This document shows positions 19,591-29,241 of a DNA stretch of 64,000 nt, one piece after another. The notes under the pieces are model-generated. The model saw nothing but the letters and a program-made list of their open reading frames with translations. It did not search any database and was not told the DNA's origin. The stretch is from the NCBI GenBank assembly GCA_006247105.1, contig CM016928.1, forward strand, positions 1,225,659-1,289,658. The letters are read 5' to 3'. Position numbers and translations under genes: made by a program. The stretch comes from Giardia muris. Taxonomy: Eukaryota; Fornicata; Diplomonadida; Hexamitidae. How positions within the stretch are numbered: the stretch's first letter is position 1; each line of letters opens with the position of its first letter.

Positions 19591-21093
19591 TCACTTCCCC
19601 CTGCATCCGAACCACCAACCGAGGAAGCCCCCGAGACCTCCCAACACCAGCAGGACGGCAATGACGATCCCCGCAATGGCACCCCCAGAGAGCCCCGAGG
19701 AGCTGGAGGAGGGGGGAGGGGGGCAGGTCCCATTGAAGGATGACCCGTCCCAGCAGGTCGTGCAGGCCGTCGTGTTGCATCCCGTGCAGCCCGAGTGGTA
19801 GATCGAGCACGCCTTGCAGTCGGGGGCGGCAGAAGCATTGGTGTTGGCGTTGTAGTACCCGAAGCCGCAGGACGTGCAGGTGACGGCACCGCTCGAGGAG
19901 GTGCAGGCCCCGCACCCCGGGACCTTCGAGGAGCAGGAGGCGAGGACGTTGTTGTCGAGGTAGAGGCCCGAGGTGGTATTGACAGTCTTGCAGACCCCAC
20001 CAGAGGCCGAGGTGCAGGCGCTCTTCCCGACCTCCGTGGAGGCGTTGTAGCAGCCCCCGTTGAGGAGGAAGAAGCTGGATCCACCTGCGTCCTGGCACTT
20101 CCCGCACCTCGTGGAGGACGCGTCGGGGGCGGTTCCGTCCTCCTTCTGGCAGATCTGGGTCGCCCTCGTCACGTTCGTCGAGGCGACCAGAAGGCATTCT
20201 CCGTTGATCGGGACGAAGCCCGGCTTGCACTCGGAGCAGACCGTCGTGTTCCCGACCAGGAACTGCTTCTCCTTCGCACAGACGCCCAGCTCGGCGGCCT
20301 TGAAGGTCGAGTAGCATCCCTCGAGGTAGGGGACGTATCCATTGAGGCAGGACGTGCAGGTGCCGGAGGAGTCGGTGCAGACCTTGTCGTTCTTATCCAC
20401 GCACGTCCCGTCGATCGGGACCTTGTTGTCCTTGCAGGAGACGCACACGCGCCCGAACCCGATGTCGGCGCACTCCTTGCATGTCTCGGGGCAGGCCTGG
20501 CAGGAGTCGATGCGGGGGAACGTGCTGAAGACGGGCTCGTAGCCGGATTCGCAGGCCGTGCAGATCTTCTCGTCCGTGTCGCAGAATATGCAGTGCTCGA
20601 GAGTGCACTTCTTGCAGGTCTTGGAGCCGCTTTCATCAACGAGGCCGAATCCTAAGAAGCAGCCCGTGCAGGTGAAGACTTCTCCAGTACGAGAGTCGGG
20701 AGTTGATGGAGTTGTTGTCGTGTAGGTGCACGTACCGCAGTTCTCTTTTCCTCCATTTGTCGCATCGCTACAGAGGTAGAGGTTGCTGTCCTTGATGAAG
20801 GTGATGGCATCGGTAGTTGGAGCCGTCTTGCAGGTTCCGTTCTTTGTATCCTGGAGGGCGGAGCACAGCTTACTCCCAACCCCCTGTGTCTGGTCATAAC
20901 AGCCTCCCTCGAACAGGAAGTAGTTCCCCGTTCCACATCCTGTGCAGACACCACTACCACAAGTAGCACCCGTGACAGTATTAGTCGGATCCGCTGCACA
21001 AGCCCCATTGATCGGGGCCTCACCCGTCTCACTGCACTTCTTGCATAACTCTCCCTCAACCCCCGGGATGGTGAAGGTCGAACCACCCCCGTC
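19591..21093 (-). pseudogene. Silent VSP cassette (unit m5), no in-frame ATG
   Basis: An open frame of 500 residues starts after an in-frame TGA. It opens DGGGSTFTIPGVEGELCKKC, and the block TFTIPGVEG recurs at the start of units m2 and p12. The junction ATG at 21113 is out of frame. The first start-like codon in frame is a GTG about 215 codons in (VCVSCKDN). The C-terminal block from CSSKVPGCGACTSSSG to the membrane helix and GCRGK is shared with m2, p2, p5 and p10. No signal peptide is present. The middle part (ESGYEPVFSTFPRIDSC) is private to this unit within the window. Confidence 0.8.
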
Positions 21094-21117
21094 TCATCCT
21101 TCCCCTTCACCATTCAC

Positions 21118-23115
21118 TCACTTCCCCCTGCACCCGAACCACCAACCGAGGAAGCCCCCGAGACCTCCCAACACCAGCAGGACGGCAATGACGATCCCCG
21201 CAATGGCGCCCCCCGAGAGCCCCGAGGAGGACGAAGAAGACCCCGAGACGCTGTCGGGAGCACAGACCGAGGGAGTGCCGGTCGGGGCCTGTCCGTTCGC
21301 ACAGAGGGTGCAGACGGTGGCTCCTGTGCACCCCACGCAGTTATCGATGACCGTCGAGCAATCCTTGCAGGAGTTGGAGTCGGAGTAGTGTCCGAAGACA
21401 CAGCCTCCGGTGCACGTCTTCCCGTCTGTTCCGCAGTCATTGCATCCGTTCGAGCAGGGGACGAGGCCCTTCGAGCCGTCCTTGTAGAAGCCGGAGTTCG
21501 AGGTGGGCGTCGTGCAGCCTCCATTGTTGTCGGCCGTGGTGCAGACCTTCTGACCGAGTGTGTCATCGGTCGAGTAGCACCCCCCGTTGAGGAGGAAGTA
21601 CTTCCCGTTGCTGTCATTGCACCCCGAGCAGGCCGTCCTCCCCCCGTTGGGGACGCAGTTCGACTCTCCCAACCGGGACGACGGGAGGGCCGTGCAGGTC
21701 CCGTTGATGGGGACGCTTCCAGTCGGACACTCGGAACAGACGAGGCTCTCCCCGATAAGGAAGGTCTTCCCGTCCGCACAGAGCCCGAAGGCGTCCGAGT
21801 TCCGAGGACTGTAGCAACCACCGCTGGCCGGCATGAAGCCCCCCTTGCAGCCCGAACAGACCCCACTCGAGGCTGTGCAGACCCCGGCGTATCCTGTCGC
21901 CTTCTCGCACCTCCCGTTGATCGGAACGTCGTTCGTTCCGCACTTCGTCGCCACGGCCCGGCCCCCGAGGAGCGCGCAGGTCACAACTCCTTGCAGGCCC
22001 CCGTCCTCGAGGCAGGACAGGAGGCTCGTCCCGTTCAGATAGAGGCCATCTCCGGGCTTGGTGCAGAGGCCCCCGGAGGCGGACGAGCACTGGTCGGAGT
22101 ATGTGGCGGTCGTGTAGCAGCCCCCCTTGAAGAGAAAGTGGGTGTCGGCACACTTCGTGCAGGCGCCCCCGCTCTTCTCGGTGCATGGGGCAGCGCTCTC
22201 TGTGCACGCCTCGTCGACGGGATACTTCCCCGTCTTGCACTGGGAGCAGACGACCTTCGTCCCGAAGGCGGCGTACTTCTCGCAGTCCTGAACCCCGTCG
22301 TGCTGGAGACATCCGATGATCTCCGTCCCCCTCTTGACCGTCAGGGCGTCGTTCCCGCAGGCCGTGCACTGAACCCCTCCGTCCTTGGTCGTGCATGTCT
22401 GACAGTTCCCGACGCCTCCTGGGGCCGTCGAGCAACTGAGGCAGGCTGATGAGGCGATGACGAAGCCATCGAGACAGACTGAACAGGAGGAGGCCGTGCA
22501 CGTCTTGCAGCCCGAGGAGCAGGCCTTGCATGATTTGTCGGTCGAGTCGAGGTAGTAGCCAGACTTGCACTCTGAGCAGGCGGAGGAGGAGCACGTCTTG
22601 CAATTGGTGTCGGTGCAAGCAGTGCATGTATTGCTATCGAAGTAGTAGCCCTCGTCACAAGAGTCGCAGTGAGTGGCCGAGGTCGAGCACGTCTTGCAGG
22701 TCGAGTCGCAGAGAGAGCAAGCATCAGTCGTCGCAGTCGCAGCAGCATTGGGGAAGAGCCCGTCTCCGCACGTCGTGCACTTGAAGGTGTCAGTGGCATC
22801 CGTTGCCGTGCAGACGGGGCTGCCGGCCTTAGCCTCGTAGCAGCCGCCCTGGAAGAGGACGAAGCCATTTCCGCAGTTCCCGCACTTCGTTGCACTGTCC
22901 TCAAGCTCAGTGCTGGCATCCTTCTTGCATGCTGCTTTAGTAGTGTCGTCCACTGCTGCGCAGTTTCCATTGATGGGGACGTTCCCCGCATCGCACTCCG
23001 TGCAGACCTGCGTGCTCCCGAACTTCAGGCACTTGTCCGTTCCGCAGTTCGCTATGGCAGGACTGCAGGCAGCTGGAGCGGGAGCGGTTCGAGCCTTCCC
23101 TCCCCCCTTCACCAT
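21118..23115 (-). CDS. VSP cassette without signal peptide (unit m4), ATG in frame
   Basis: At 665 residues this is the longest unit. The junction ATG at 23115 is in frame (MVKGGGKARTAPAP), but no hydrophobic signal peptide follows, so the product would not enter the secretory route as it stands. The early segment NCGTDKCLKFGSTQVC aligns with residues just after the signal peptide of the complete gene at 27999 (NCGTDKCLTFGRTTQVC). CxxC repeats run throughout, with GGCY motifs, then the Ser-rich stalk, an SGGAIAGIVIAVLLVLGG helix and GCRGK. Its C-terminal ectodomain (SVCAPDSVSG) differs from the other units. It is more likely an archive copy than an expressed gene. Confidence 0.7.
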   Translation of the reverse strand: MVKGGGKARTAPAPAACSPAIANCGTDKCLKFGSTQVCTECDAGNVPINGNCAAVDDTTKAACKKDASTELEDSATKCGNCGNGFVLFQGGCYEAKAGSPVCTATDATDTFKCTTCGDGLFPNAAATATTDACSLCDSTCKTCSTSATHCDSCDEGYYFDSNTCTACTDTNCKTCSSSACSECKSGYYLDSTDKSCKACSSGCKTCTASSCSVCLDGFVIASSACLSCSTAPGGVGNCQTCTTKDGGVQCTACGNDALTVKRGTEIIGCLQHDGVQDCEKYAAFGTKVVCSQCKTGKYPVDEACTESAAPCTEKSGGACTKCADTHFLFKGGCYTTATYSDQCSSASGGLCTKPGDGLYLNGTSLLSCLEDGGLQGVVTCALLGGRAVATKCGTNDVPINGRCEKATGYAGVCTASSGVCSGCKGGFMPASGGCYSPRNSDAFGLCADGKTFLIGESLVCSECPTGSVPINGTCTALPSSRLGESNCVPNGGRTACSGCNDSNGKYFLLNGGCYSTDDTLGQKVCTTADNNGGCTTPTSNSGFYKDGSKGLVPCSNGCNDCGTDGKTCTGGCVFGHYSDSNSCKDCSTVIDNCVGCTGATVCTLCANGQAPTGTPSVCAPDSVSGSSSSSSGLSGGAIAGIVIAVLLVLGGLGGFLGWWFGCRGK

Positions 23116-23119
23116 TCAC

Positions 23120-24853
23120 TCACTTCCCCCTGCATCCGAACCACCAACCGAGGAAGCCCCCGAGGCCTCCCAGGACCAGAAGGACGGCAATGACGATCCC
23201 CGCAATGGCACCCCCCGAGAGCCTGGAAGAACTGGAGCCGGAAGCCTCGAGGGCCTTGCACTTCGGGTCGGTGGCGGCGGGGGCGGACCCGTCGAGGCAG
23301 GTCGTGCAGGTGGCGGCATCGGAGCACGAGGCGCAGTTCTCGACGGAGCAGGGAGTGCAGGCGTTGCTGGAGGGCGTCTCCACATACCCGACCCCGCACT
23401 TCGAGCAGGTCGAGGCATCGCTGCACGCCACGCATCCTGACATCTTTGAGGAGCAGGAAGTAAGCTGGGTCCCCTCAAGGAGGAAGGGGCTGTCCTGGGC
23501 CGTCCGGGTGCAGGCCCCATTGGCGGCCGTTGAGCAGATCTTGTTCCCAAGGGAGCCCGCATTGCTTGTTCCTGCGGGGTAGCAGCCCCCGTTGAGGAGG
23601 AAGTAGTTTGTTCCTCCATTCGTCCCGCACTTGTCGCAGGACGTCGAGGAGGCGTCGACGGGGCTGTCGTCACTCTTCTTGCAGACATCTTCGATGTTCG
23701 CCCTCGAGAGAGCCGACCCGACCTCGACACACGCCCCATCGATCGGGACGGTCCCGGCCTTACACTTGGAGCAGGCCCGCTGGTCTCCGACGAGGAAGGA
23801 CGAGGCACAGATCCCGAGGGAGGCGGCTCTGGAGGAGGAGTAGCACCCGCCCTCGTAGAGCATGAAGCCGTTCTTGCAGGAGGCGCACTTGTTGCCATTG
23901 GAGGTGCAGACGTTGCTGGCGGGGGCAGTGGTACTCGACCGGCAGACGCCGTCCACGGGGACGAAGCTTGTTTGACACTCCTTGCAGATCGCAAAGGTCC
24001 CGTTCAGAGCGAGAGCCGAGGCGGTCGGGCAGTGGGGGTCCTTGACGTCCGCTCCTCCGACCGGGATGCACTTCGTATTGGTCCCCGTTCCTGTCTTCGC
24101 ATATCCATCGAGGCAGACGGTACATCCATCGGCTGTGCATGTCCTGCAGTTCTCGACAGAACACTTCGTGCAGGTGATAGGAGTGCCAGTGGAGTAGTAT
24201 CCTTCGAGGCACTCCGAGCAGCCGCTGGAGTCGCACACCTTACAGCCCGAGGAGCAGGGGACGCAGACCTTGTTGGAGACGTAGTACCCATCCTCGCAGG
24301 TGTGACAGGTGTCAGCATCGGTCACCAGGAGGCAGTGCTGGAGGGAGGACTGGATGCATTCTGACTTGTCCTGATCCGGGAGGAAGCCCGTCCTGCACGC
24401 ATTGCACTTGGGCTTGTTGGTGGCGGGGGAGGTGCAGGCCGCGCAGTTGGGAACCCCGTTCGTCTTATCATTACAGGTGTAGAGGCCTGAGGGGCTGGAC
24501 TCGCTCCCCTTCACGAAGATGCCTGTCGCAGTATCAGCCCTCTCTGAGCACTGCCCTTTGGTGGCCGTCTGGCAGAGAGCAGCGCCCTCGCCTCCACTGG
24601 CCTGGTTGTAGCAGCCCCCGTAGAAGAGGAAGTAGGTCCCTGTACATGCCGTGCAGACACCAGTGGTTGTGTCCTTCGTACAATCGTTGGCTGTTGGGGC
24701 CTTGCACGTCCCGTCGATCGAGGCCTGGTTCGTGTCACTGCACTCCTTGCAGACCTTCCCCAGCGTCCCGAGGTCGAGGCAGCTCCCCGTCTTGCAGTCG
24801 CCTGATGTCTCTCCTTCCGTACACGAGAGGACTCTCGCGTTCTTCCCTCCCCT
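23120..24853 (-). pseudogene. Silent VSP cassette (unit m3), no in-frame ATG
   Basis: An open frame of 577 residues lies between an in-frame TGA and the stop at 23120. The junction ATG (24860) is one base out of frame in the ATGGTGAAGGGGAGGG form. The rest is almost identical to the plus-strand cassettes at 29242 and 34388 (CRTGFLPDQDKSECIQSSLQHC, then SVENCASCSDAATC near the end), with isolated differences such as GSESSPSG against GSESNPSG. It has a full ectodomain, membrane helix and GCRGK but no signal peptide. Confidence 0.85.
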
Positions 24854-24864
24854 TCACCATTCAC

Positions 24865-26427
24865 TCACTTCCCCCTGCATCCGAACCACCAACCGAGGAA
24901 GCCCCCGAGACCTCCCAACACCAGCAGGACGGCAATGACGATCCCCGCAATGGCACCCCCAGAGAGCCCCGAGGAGCTGGAGGAGGGGGGAGGGGGGCAG
25001 GTCCCATTGAAGGATGACCCGTCCCAGCAGGTCGTGCAGGCCGTCGTGTTGCATCCCGTGCAGCCCGAGTGGTAGATCGAGCACGCCTTGCAGTCGGGGG
25101 CGGCAGAAGCATTGGTGTTGGCGTTGTAGTACCCGAAGCCGCAGGACGTGCAGGTGACGGCACCGTTCGAGGAGGTGCAGGCTCCGCACCCCGGGACCTT
25201 CGAGGAGCAGGAGGCGAGGACGTTGTTGTCGAGGTAGAGGCCCGAGGTGGTATTGACAGTCTTGCAGACCCCACCAGAGGCCGAGGTGCAGGCGCTCTTC
25301 CCGACCTCCGTGGAGGCGTTGTAGCAGCCCCCGTTGAGGAGGAAGAAGCTGGATCCACCTGCGTCCTGGCACTTCCCGCACCTCGTGGAGGACGCGTCGG
25401 GGGCGGTTCCGTCCTCCTTCTGGCAGATCTGGGTCGCCCTCGTCACGTTCGTCGAGGCGACCAGAAGGCATTCTCCGTTGATCGGGACGAAGCCCGGCTT
25501 GCACTCGGAGCAGACCGTCGTGTTCCCGACCAGGAACTGCTTCTCCTTCGCACAGACGCCCAGCTCGGCGGCCTTGAAGGTCGAGTAGCATCCCTCGAGG
25601 TAGGGGACGTATCCATTGAGGCAGGACGTGCAGGTGCCGGAGGAGTCGGTGCAGACCTTGTCGTTCTTATCCACGCACGTCCCGTCGATCGGGGCCTGAC
25701 CAGTCGGACACTCGGTGCAGACGAGCCCCGGACCGAGGTTGGTGCAGGAGGTGCAGTTCTTGGGACAGGAGTCGCAGGACGTGATGGCAAGGGAGGAGTT
25801 GTAGGTCGGGCCGAAGGAGGGGAGGCAGGCCGAACAGGTCTTCTCGTCCGTGTCGCACGTCTTGCAGTTCTGGATGGTGCAGGCCTTGCAGGTCGAGCCG
25901 GCAAGAAGGCCGAAGCCGGGGCTGCAGGCGGAGCAGGTGTCGGCAGCACTCACCTGGGCACAGTTGGAGCACTTGGAGGTGTCACTGCATGTCTCGCAGC
26001 TCCCGTCGGTCTTGGGGAGGTAGTCCTTGGCACAGGAGGTGCACTTGAAGGTCGAGTCGTATGTGCAGGTCTCGCAGTTCGCCTTCCCGTTCGTGCTGTC
26101 ACTGCAGAGGTAGAGGATGTCACTCTTGACGAAGGTGACCGCGTCCTTGTCCGGGACGGCCGTGCACTTCCCGTTGGTGGCCGTCTTGCAGAGCTTGTTC
26201 CCGGGAGAGGTGTCCGTCTTGTAACAACCCCCGTTGAACAGGAAGTACGGATCTGGGCAGGCCGTGCAGGCACCACTACCACAAGTAGCACCATTCCCAA
26301 TCGTGGTGGCCGCAGCAGTGTCACAGAGCCCGTTGACAGGGGCGGAGTTAGTGTTAGTCGAGACATCGCACTTCTTGCAGAACGTCCCCTCAACCCCTGG
26401 GATGGTGAAGGTCGAACCACCCCCGTC
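24865..26427 (-). pseudogene. Silent VSP cassette (unit m2), no in-frame ATG
   Basis: This unit lies immediately downstream of the complete VSP. The frame is open for 520 residues after an in-frame TGA at 26428-26430 and begins DGGGSTFTIPGVEGTFCKKC. The junction ATG at 26447 is out of frame. The only early start-like codon in frame is a GTG at 25953, well inside the ectodomain. The middle (LPSFGPTYNSSLAITSC) and the whole C-terminal block are shared with p2, p5 and p10. The membrane helix and GCRGK are intact; there is no signal peptide. Confidence 0.85.
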
Positions 26428-26451
26428 TCATCCTTCCCCTTCACCATTCAC

Positions 26452-27999
26452 TCACTTCCCCCTGCATCCGAACCACCAACCGAGGAAGCCCCCGAGACCT
26501 CCCAACACCAGCAGGACGGCAATGACGATCCCCGCAATGGCGCCCCCCGAGAGCCCCGAAGAACTGGAGGAGGGGGGATCGGGACACTTCCCACTGGTGT
26601 CGGGGCCGCTTCCATTCCAGCAGGTCGTGCAGGCGTCCTTCGTGCAGACCGTGCATCCTGAAGGGCAGGCCGTGCAGTTGAAGGTGCCCCCAGAGGCCGA
26701 GTTGTAGTATCCGATGGAGCAGTTAGTGCAGGTGAGGGCATTGTTGTTCGAGGTGCACGTCCCGCACCCGGCCGGGCAGAGGGTGAAGGTCCCTGAGGTC
26801 GTGTCGAGAGGGAAGGGGGAGCCAGCAGCAGCCTGAGAGCACTTCCCATCAGCGGCCGTCTGACAGAGGCTCGCCCCGATGGAGTCCTGGGTTGTTGGGT
26901 AGCAGCCTCCATTGAAGAGGAAGTAGTTCGTTGAGCAGTTCCCGCACTTTGTAGCAGTTGTCGAGACGGGGTCGGTCCCGGCCTCATTGAGGCAGACGTC
27001 GTTGGCGCCCACCGCCCTCGTTCCCTTGTTAATGTCCCCGATCGGGGTGCAGGTCCCATCAATCGGGACGAACCCGACCTTGCACTCCTTGCAGACGAGG
27101 GCCTCCCCGACGAGGAACTGGTTACTGTTGGCGCAGAGGCCCATCGCGTTCGCCTTGTAGGAGGAGATGCAGCCTTTCTGATAGAGCATGTACCCGTTCT
27201 TGCAGGATGTGCATGTGCCGTCGGAGGCCGTTGGCTCGGTGCAAACCTTTGTATTCGAGTCAACGCACTCTCCATCGATCGGGACCTTCCCGTTGTTGCA
27301 GGCGGTGCAGACGACCCCGAGGCCAAAATCGGCACAGCTCTTGCAGTCCGCAGAGCACTGCGTGCAGGTCTTCTTGGAATTGACGTAATAACCATCGTTG
27401 CAGGTCTCACATTCGTTCGTCTTGTCAGTGACGCACGCCTTGCAGTTCTCAACACTGCACGTAGAAGCCGGGGTTGAGGGACATGCGCCATTTTCAGGTG
27501 AGCCGGTATAGCAGGCTGTACATATATTAGAATCCCCATTATTACAGGCCTTGCATGACGCGTCGCAGAGGTTGCAGGATCCAGCGGTGTTCAAAGCCAG
27601 TCCGTCCTTGCACGTGCCACATTTCCCGTTTTCTGTAGAAGCGGTGGCACAGATGAGGGAGGTCGCGGGGTCTTTAGGATAGCAGCCCCCCTGGAAGAGG
27701 ACGAAGGCGTCCCCGCACTTCTCGCATACACCGGCGTCTGGCGTAGCGTCGTCCGACTTTGCGCACCCCGCTGTTGTCACTGCAGCATCGGCCACTGCTA
27801 CGCAGGTCCCATTGATCGGAGCGTGGGTGTTGGCACATGCTGTGCAGACCTGTGTCGTTCTCCCGAATGTCAGACATTTGTCCGTTCCGCAGTTCGTGAC
27901 GGAAGACTCGCAGGCTCCAGGAGTAGGAGTTGCTCGAGATTTGGCCTCGACGTGAACTGCAACAGCGACGCTAATTAAAAGCCCTACAGTAACTAACAT
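26452..27999 (-). CDS. Complete variant-specific surface protein with signal peptide (unit m1)
   Basis: This is the only VSP in the window with all parts. The ATG at 27999 is preceded by TTCAAAAAACTAGTG and more AT-rich DNA (about 28000-28075), unlike any other unit. A GTG at 28002 is one codon upstream, but ATG is preferred. Seen (515 aa): a signal peptide MLVTVGLLISVAVAVHVEA with likely cleavage after A19, a Cys-rich ectodomain of CxxC repeats with GGCY motifs, a Ser-rich stalk, one membrane helix (GGAIAGIVIAVLLVLGG) and the tail GCRGK. Known: VSPs coat Giardia trophozoites, with one type usually shown per cell. Inference: it could be the expression-competent recipient for the surrounding cassettes. 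Its block GSPFPLDTTSGTFTLC recurs, slightly changed, in unit p8. Confidence 0.9.
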   Translation of the reverse strand: MLVTVGLLISVAVAVHVEAKSRATPTPGACESSVTNCGTDKCLTFGRTTQVCTACANTHAPINGTCVAVADAAVTTAGCAKSDDATPDAGVCEKCGDAFVLFQGGCYPKDPATSLICATASTENGKCGTCKDGLALNTAGSCNLCDASCKACNNGDSNICTACYTGSPENGACPSTPASTCSVENCKACVTDKTNECETCNDGYYVNSKKTCTQCSADCKSCADFGLGVVCTACNNGKVPIDGECVDSNTKVCTEPTASDGTCTSCKNGYMLYQKGCISSYKANAMGLCANSNQFLVGEALVCKECKVGFVPIDGTCTPIGDINKGTRAVGANDVCLNEAGTDPVSTTATKCGNCSTNYFLFNGGCYPTTQDSIGASLCQTAADGKCSQAAAGSPFPLDTTSGTFTLCPAGCGTCTSNNNALTCTNCSIGYYNSASGGTFNCTACPSGCTVCTKDACTTCWNGSGPDTSGKCPDPPSSSSSGLSGGAIAGIVIAVLLVLGGLGGFLGWWFGCRGK

Positions 28000-28075
28000 C
28001 ACTAGTTTTTTGAAGCTGATCGCCCCTTCAAAAATATTTCGCGAAAAAGTTGGTGCCTTCTTATTAAAAGATGGA
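28000..28075 (-). promoter_or_regulatory. AT-rich upstream region of the complete VSP gene
   Basis: This stretch stands out from the GC-rich array. On the gene strand it holds TTTTAATAAGAAGG, then a TTTTTCGCGAAATATTTTTG palindrome-like segment (TTCGCGAA core), then AAAAAACTAGTG next to the ATG. Giardia promoters are short and A/T-rich around the start, so this fits an initiator. None of the other VSP units has a comparable segment. Activity is inferred. Confidence 0.55.
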
Positions 28076-28936
28076 TGGTGGGGAGCCAGAAGGTGCTGGG
28101 CCTTCCATTCCTGAAGTTATTCGAGAAGTCACGAAACCTAAGATGGAGGACTCTTGGAGGGGAGGAACATCCCGCATCTGGCGGTCTCGGGGTTGTCGAC
28201 AGACGTGTTCACTCAGAGGCTTCGGACAGAGGAGACCACCCCTGCCAGCCGCCTCGACTGCACGAGTCTTGAGACTCCCTCGTCCCTGAAGGGAGCTGCC
28301 GTATGAGCCCAATCTCTTGTTGATGAAAGACATCTTCGATGGTGGGTCTTGGCCGAGGAGTCCCACTGAGCAGAGGCTATGGTACCGCCATGCCGAAGCA
28401 ATTCCATGGACTTCATCAATCACCAATACATCTGGACCCCTCTCTTCGTTTTACAGCCTCCGGAGCAACATATCACTGTCCCGGACCTTCCCAGACTCCT
28501 GCAAGCCCGAAAACGATTTTTCCTTTTGCTGTCTTGATACCTCAGGAGCTCAGCTCCGAAGGCCCCCGGGGACATCATCAACGAGGACCTGGAGATTTCT
28601 GCTGGTCTGCAAGCTGGGACTTACACTTGAGGTGGTCCTAATACTGAGAGTTCGATGACACATCCTCCTCGGGTCCCAGTGGTCCTGAGGCCGCTGCTTG
28701 GTCTCCCCCCATCTGCGAGGGTAGCTCGAAAAACAAGTGTTACTTCACTGAAAGGATCGAGAGTTGCTGGTCCGCGGGGTATCGGGAGACGCGAGTTCCA
28801 CCAGTTCGAGGATGGGGAGGAAGGACCACTGACTCACTAGAACAGGGGGAGACACATGTGAGCACCCCTGCATGCCCAACTGCGAGGCTGCTGCGTCAGG
28901 ACCGGCATGAGGATCGGAGTTCGTGTCTTCAACACG
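28076..28936. other. Gene-free centre of the head-to-head VSP arrays
   Basis: I see no intact gene in this ~860-bp stretch. On the minus strand near 28390-28430 a short frame reads VLVIDEVHG, which resembles an NTPase Walker B segment, but it is interrupted upstream by stops and has no partner motifs. It may be decayed coding DNA. It separates the complete VSP from the kinase fragment. Confidence 0.4.
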
Positions 28937-29228
28937 TCAGTCCGCCTGCTTGTTCCGTTCTGCCTCCTCAAGGACCTCTCGTGCTGTCGGACGGTCTTTG
29001 GGGTCCTTCAAGAGCATCCGAGAGATGAGGGGAGCAAGCTCACTCCTTCCCTCGATGACTGGGGGCTCTTCCTCGGTGATGGCAGTTACCCTGAGGAAGG
29101 GAAGCCTCCCAGTGCACAACTCATATCCCATCACCCCCAGAGCCCAGACGTCCCCACTACATCTACCCCAGTGCAGTACTCGGGACGATCGACCGCTCCT
29201 CCGGAAGAGCAGTACCGGAGATCGACGT
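28937..29228 (-). pseudogene. NEK-like protein kinase C-lobe fragment
   Basis: On the minus strand the frame reads CSGDVWALGVMGYELCTGRLPF (kinase subdomain IX), then EEPPVIEG, then LISRMLLKDPKDRPTAREVL (subdomain XI with the conserved Arg), and ends NKQAD-stop. This is typical of the NEK kinases expanded in Giardia. The N-lobe, the catalytic HRD/DFG region and any start codon are missing: upstream the frame runs straight into antisense VSP cassette sequence at about 29240. It is a truncated remnant, broken where the plus-strand VSP array begins. Confidence 0.8.
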
Positions 29229-29241
29229 CCTCGAGGGCTCG

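Noticed and set aside
28064..28430. Minus-strand frame starting VIDEVHG as an NTPase gene
   Set aside because: Only a single Walker-B-like string; no Walker A, no ATG, stops just upstream.
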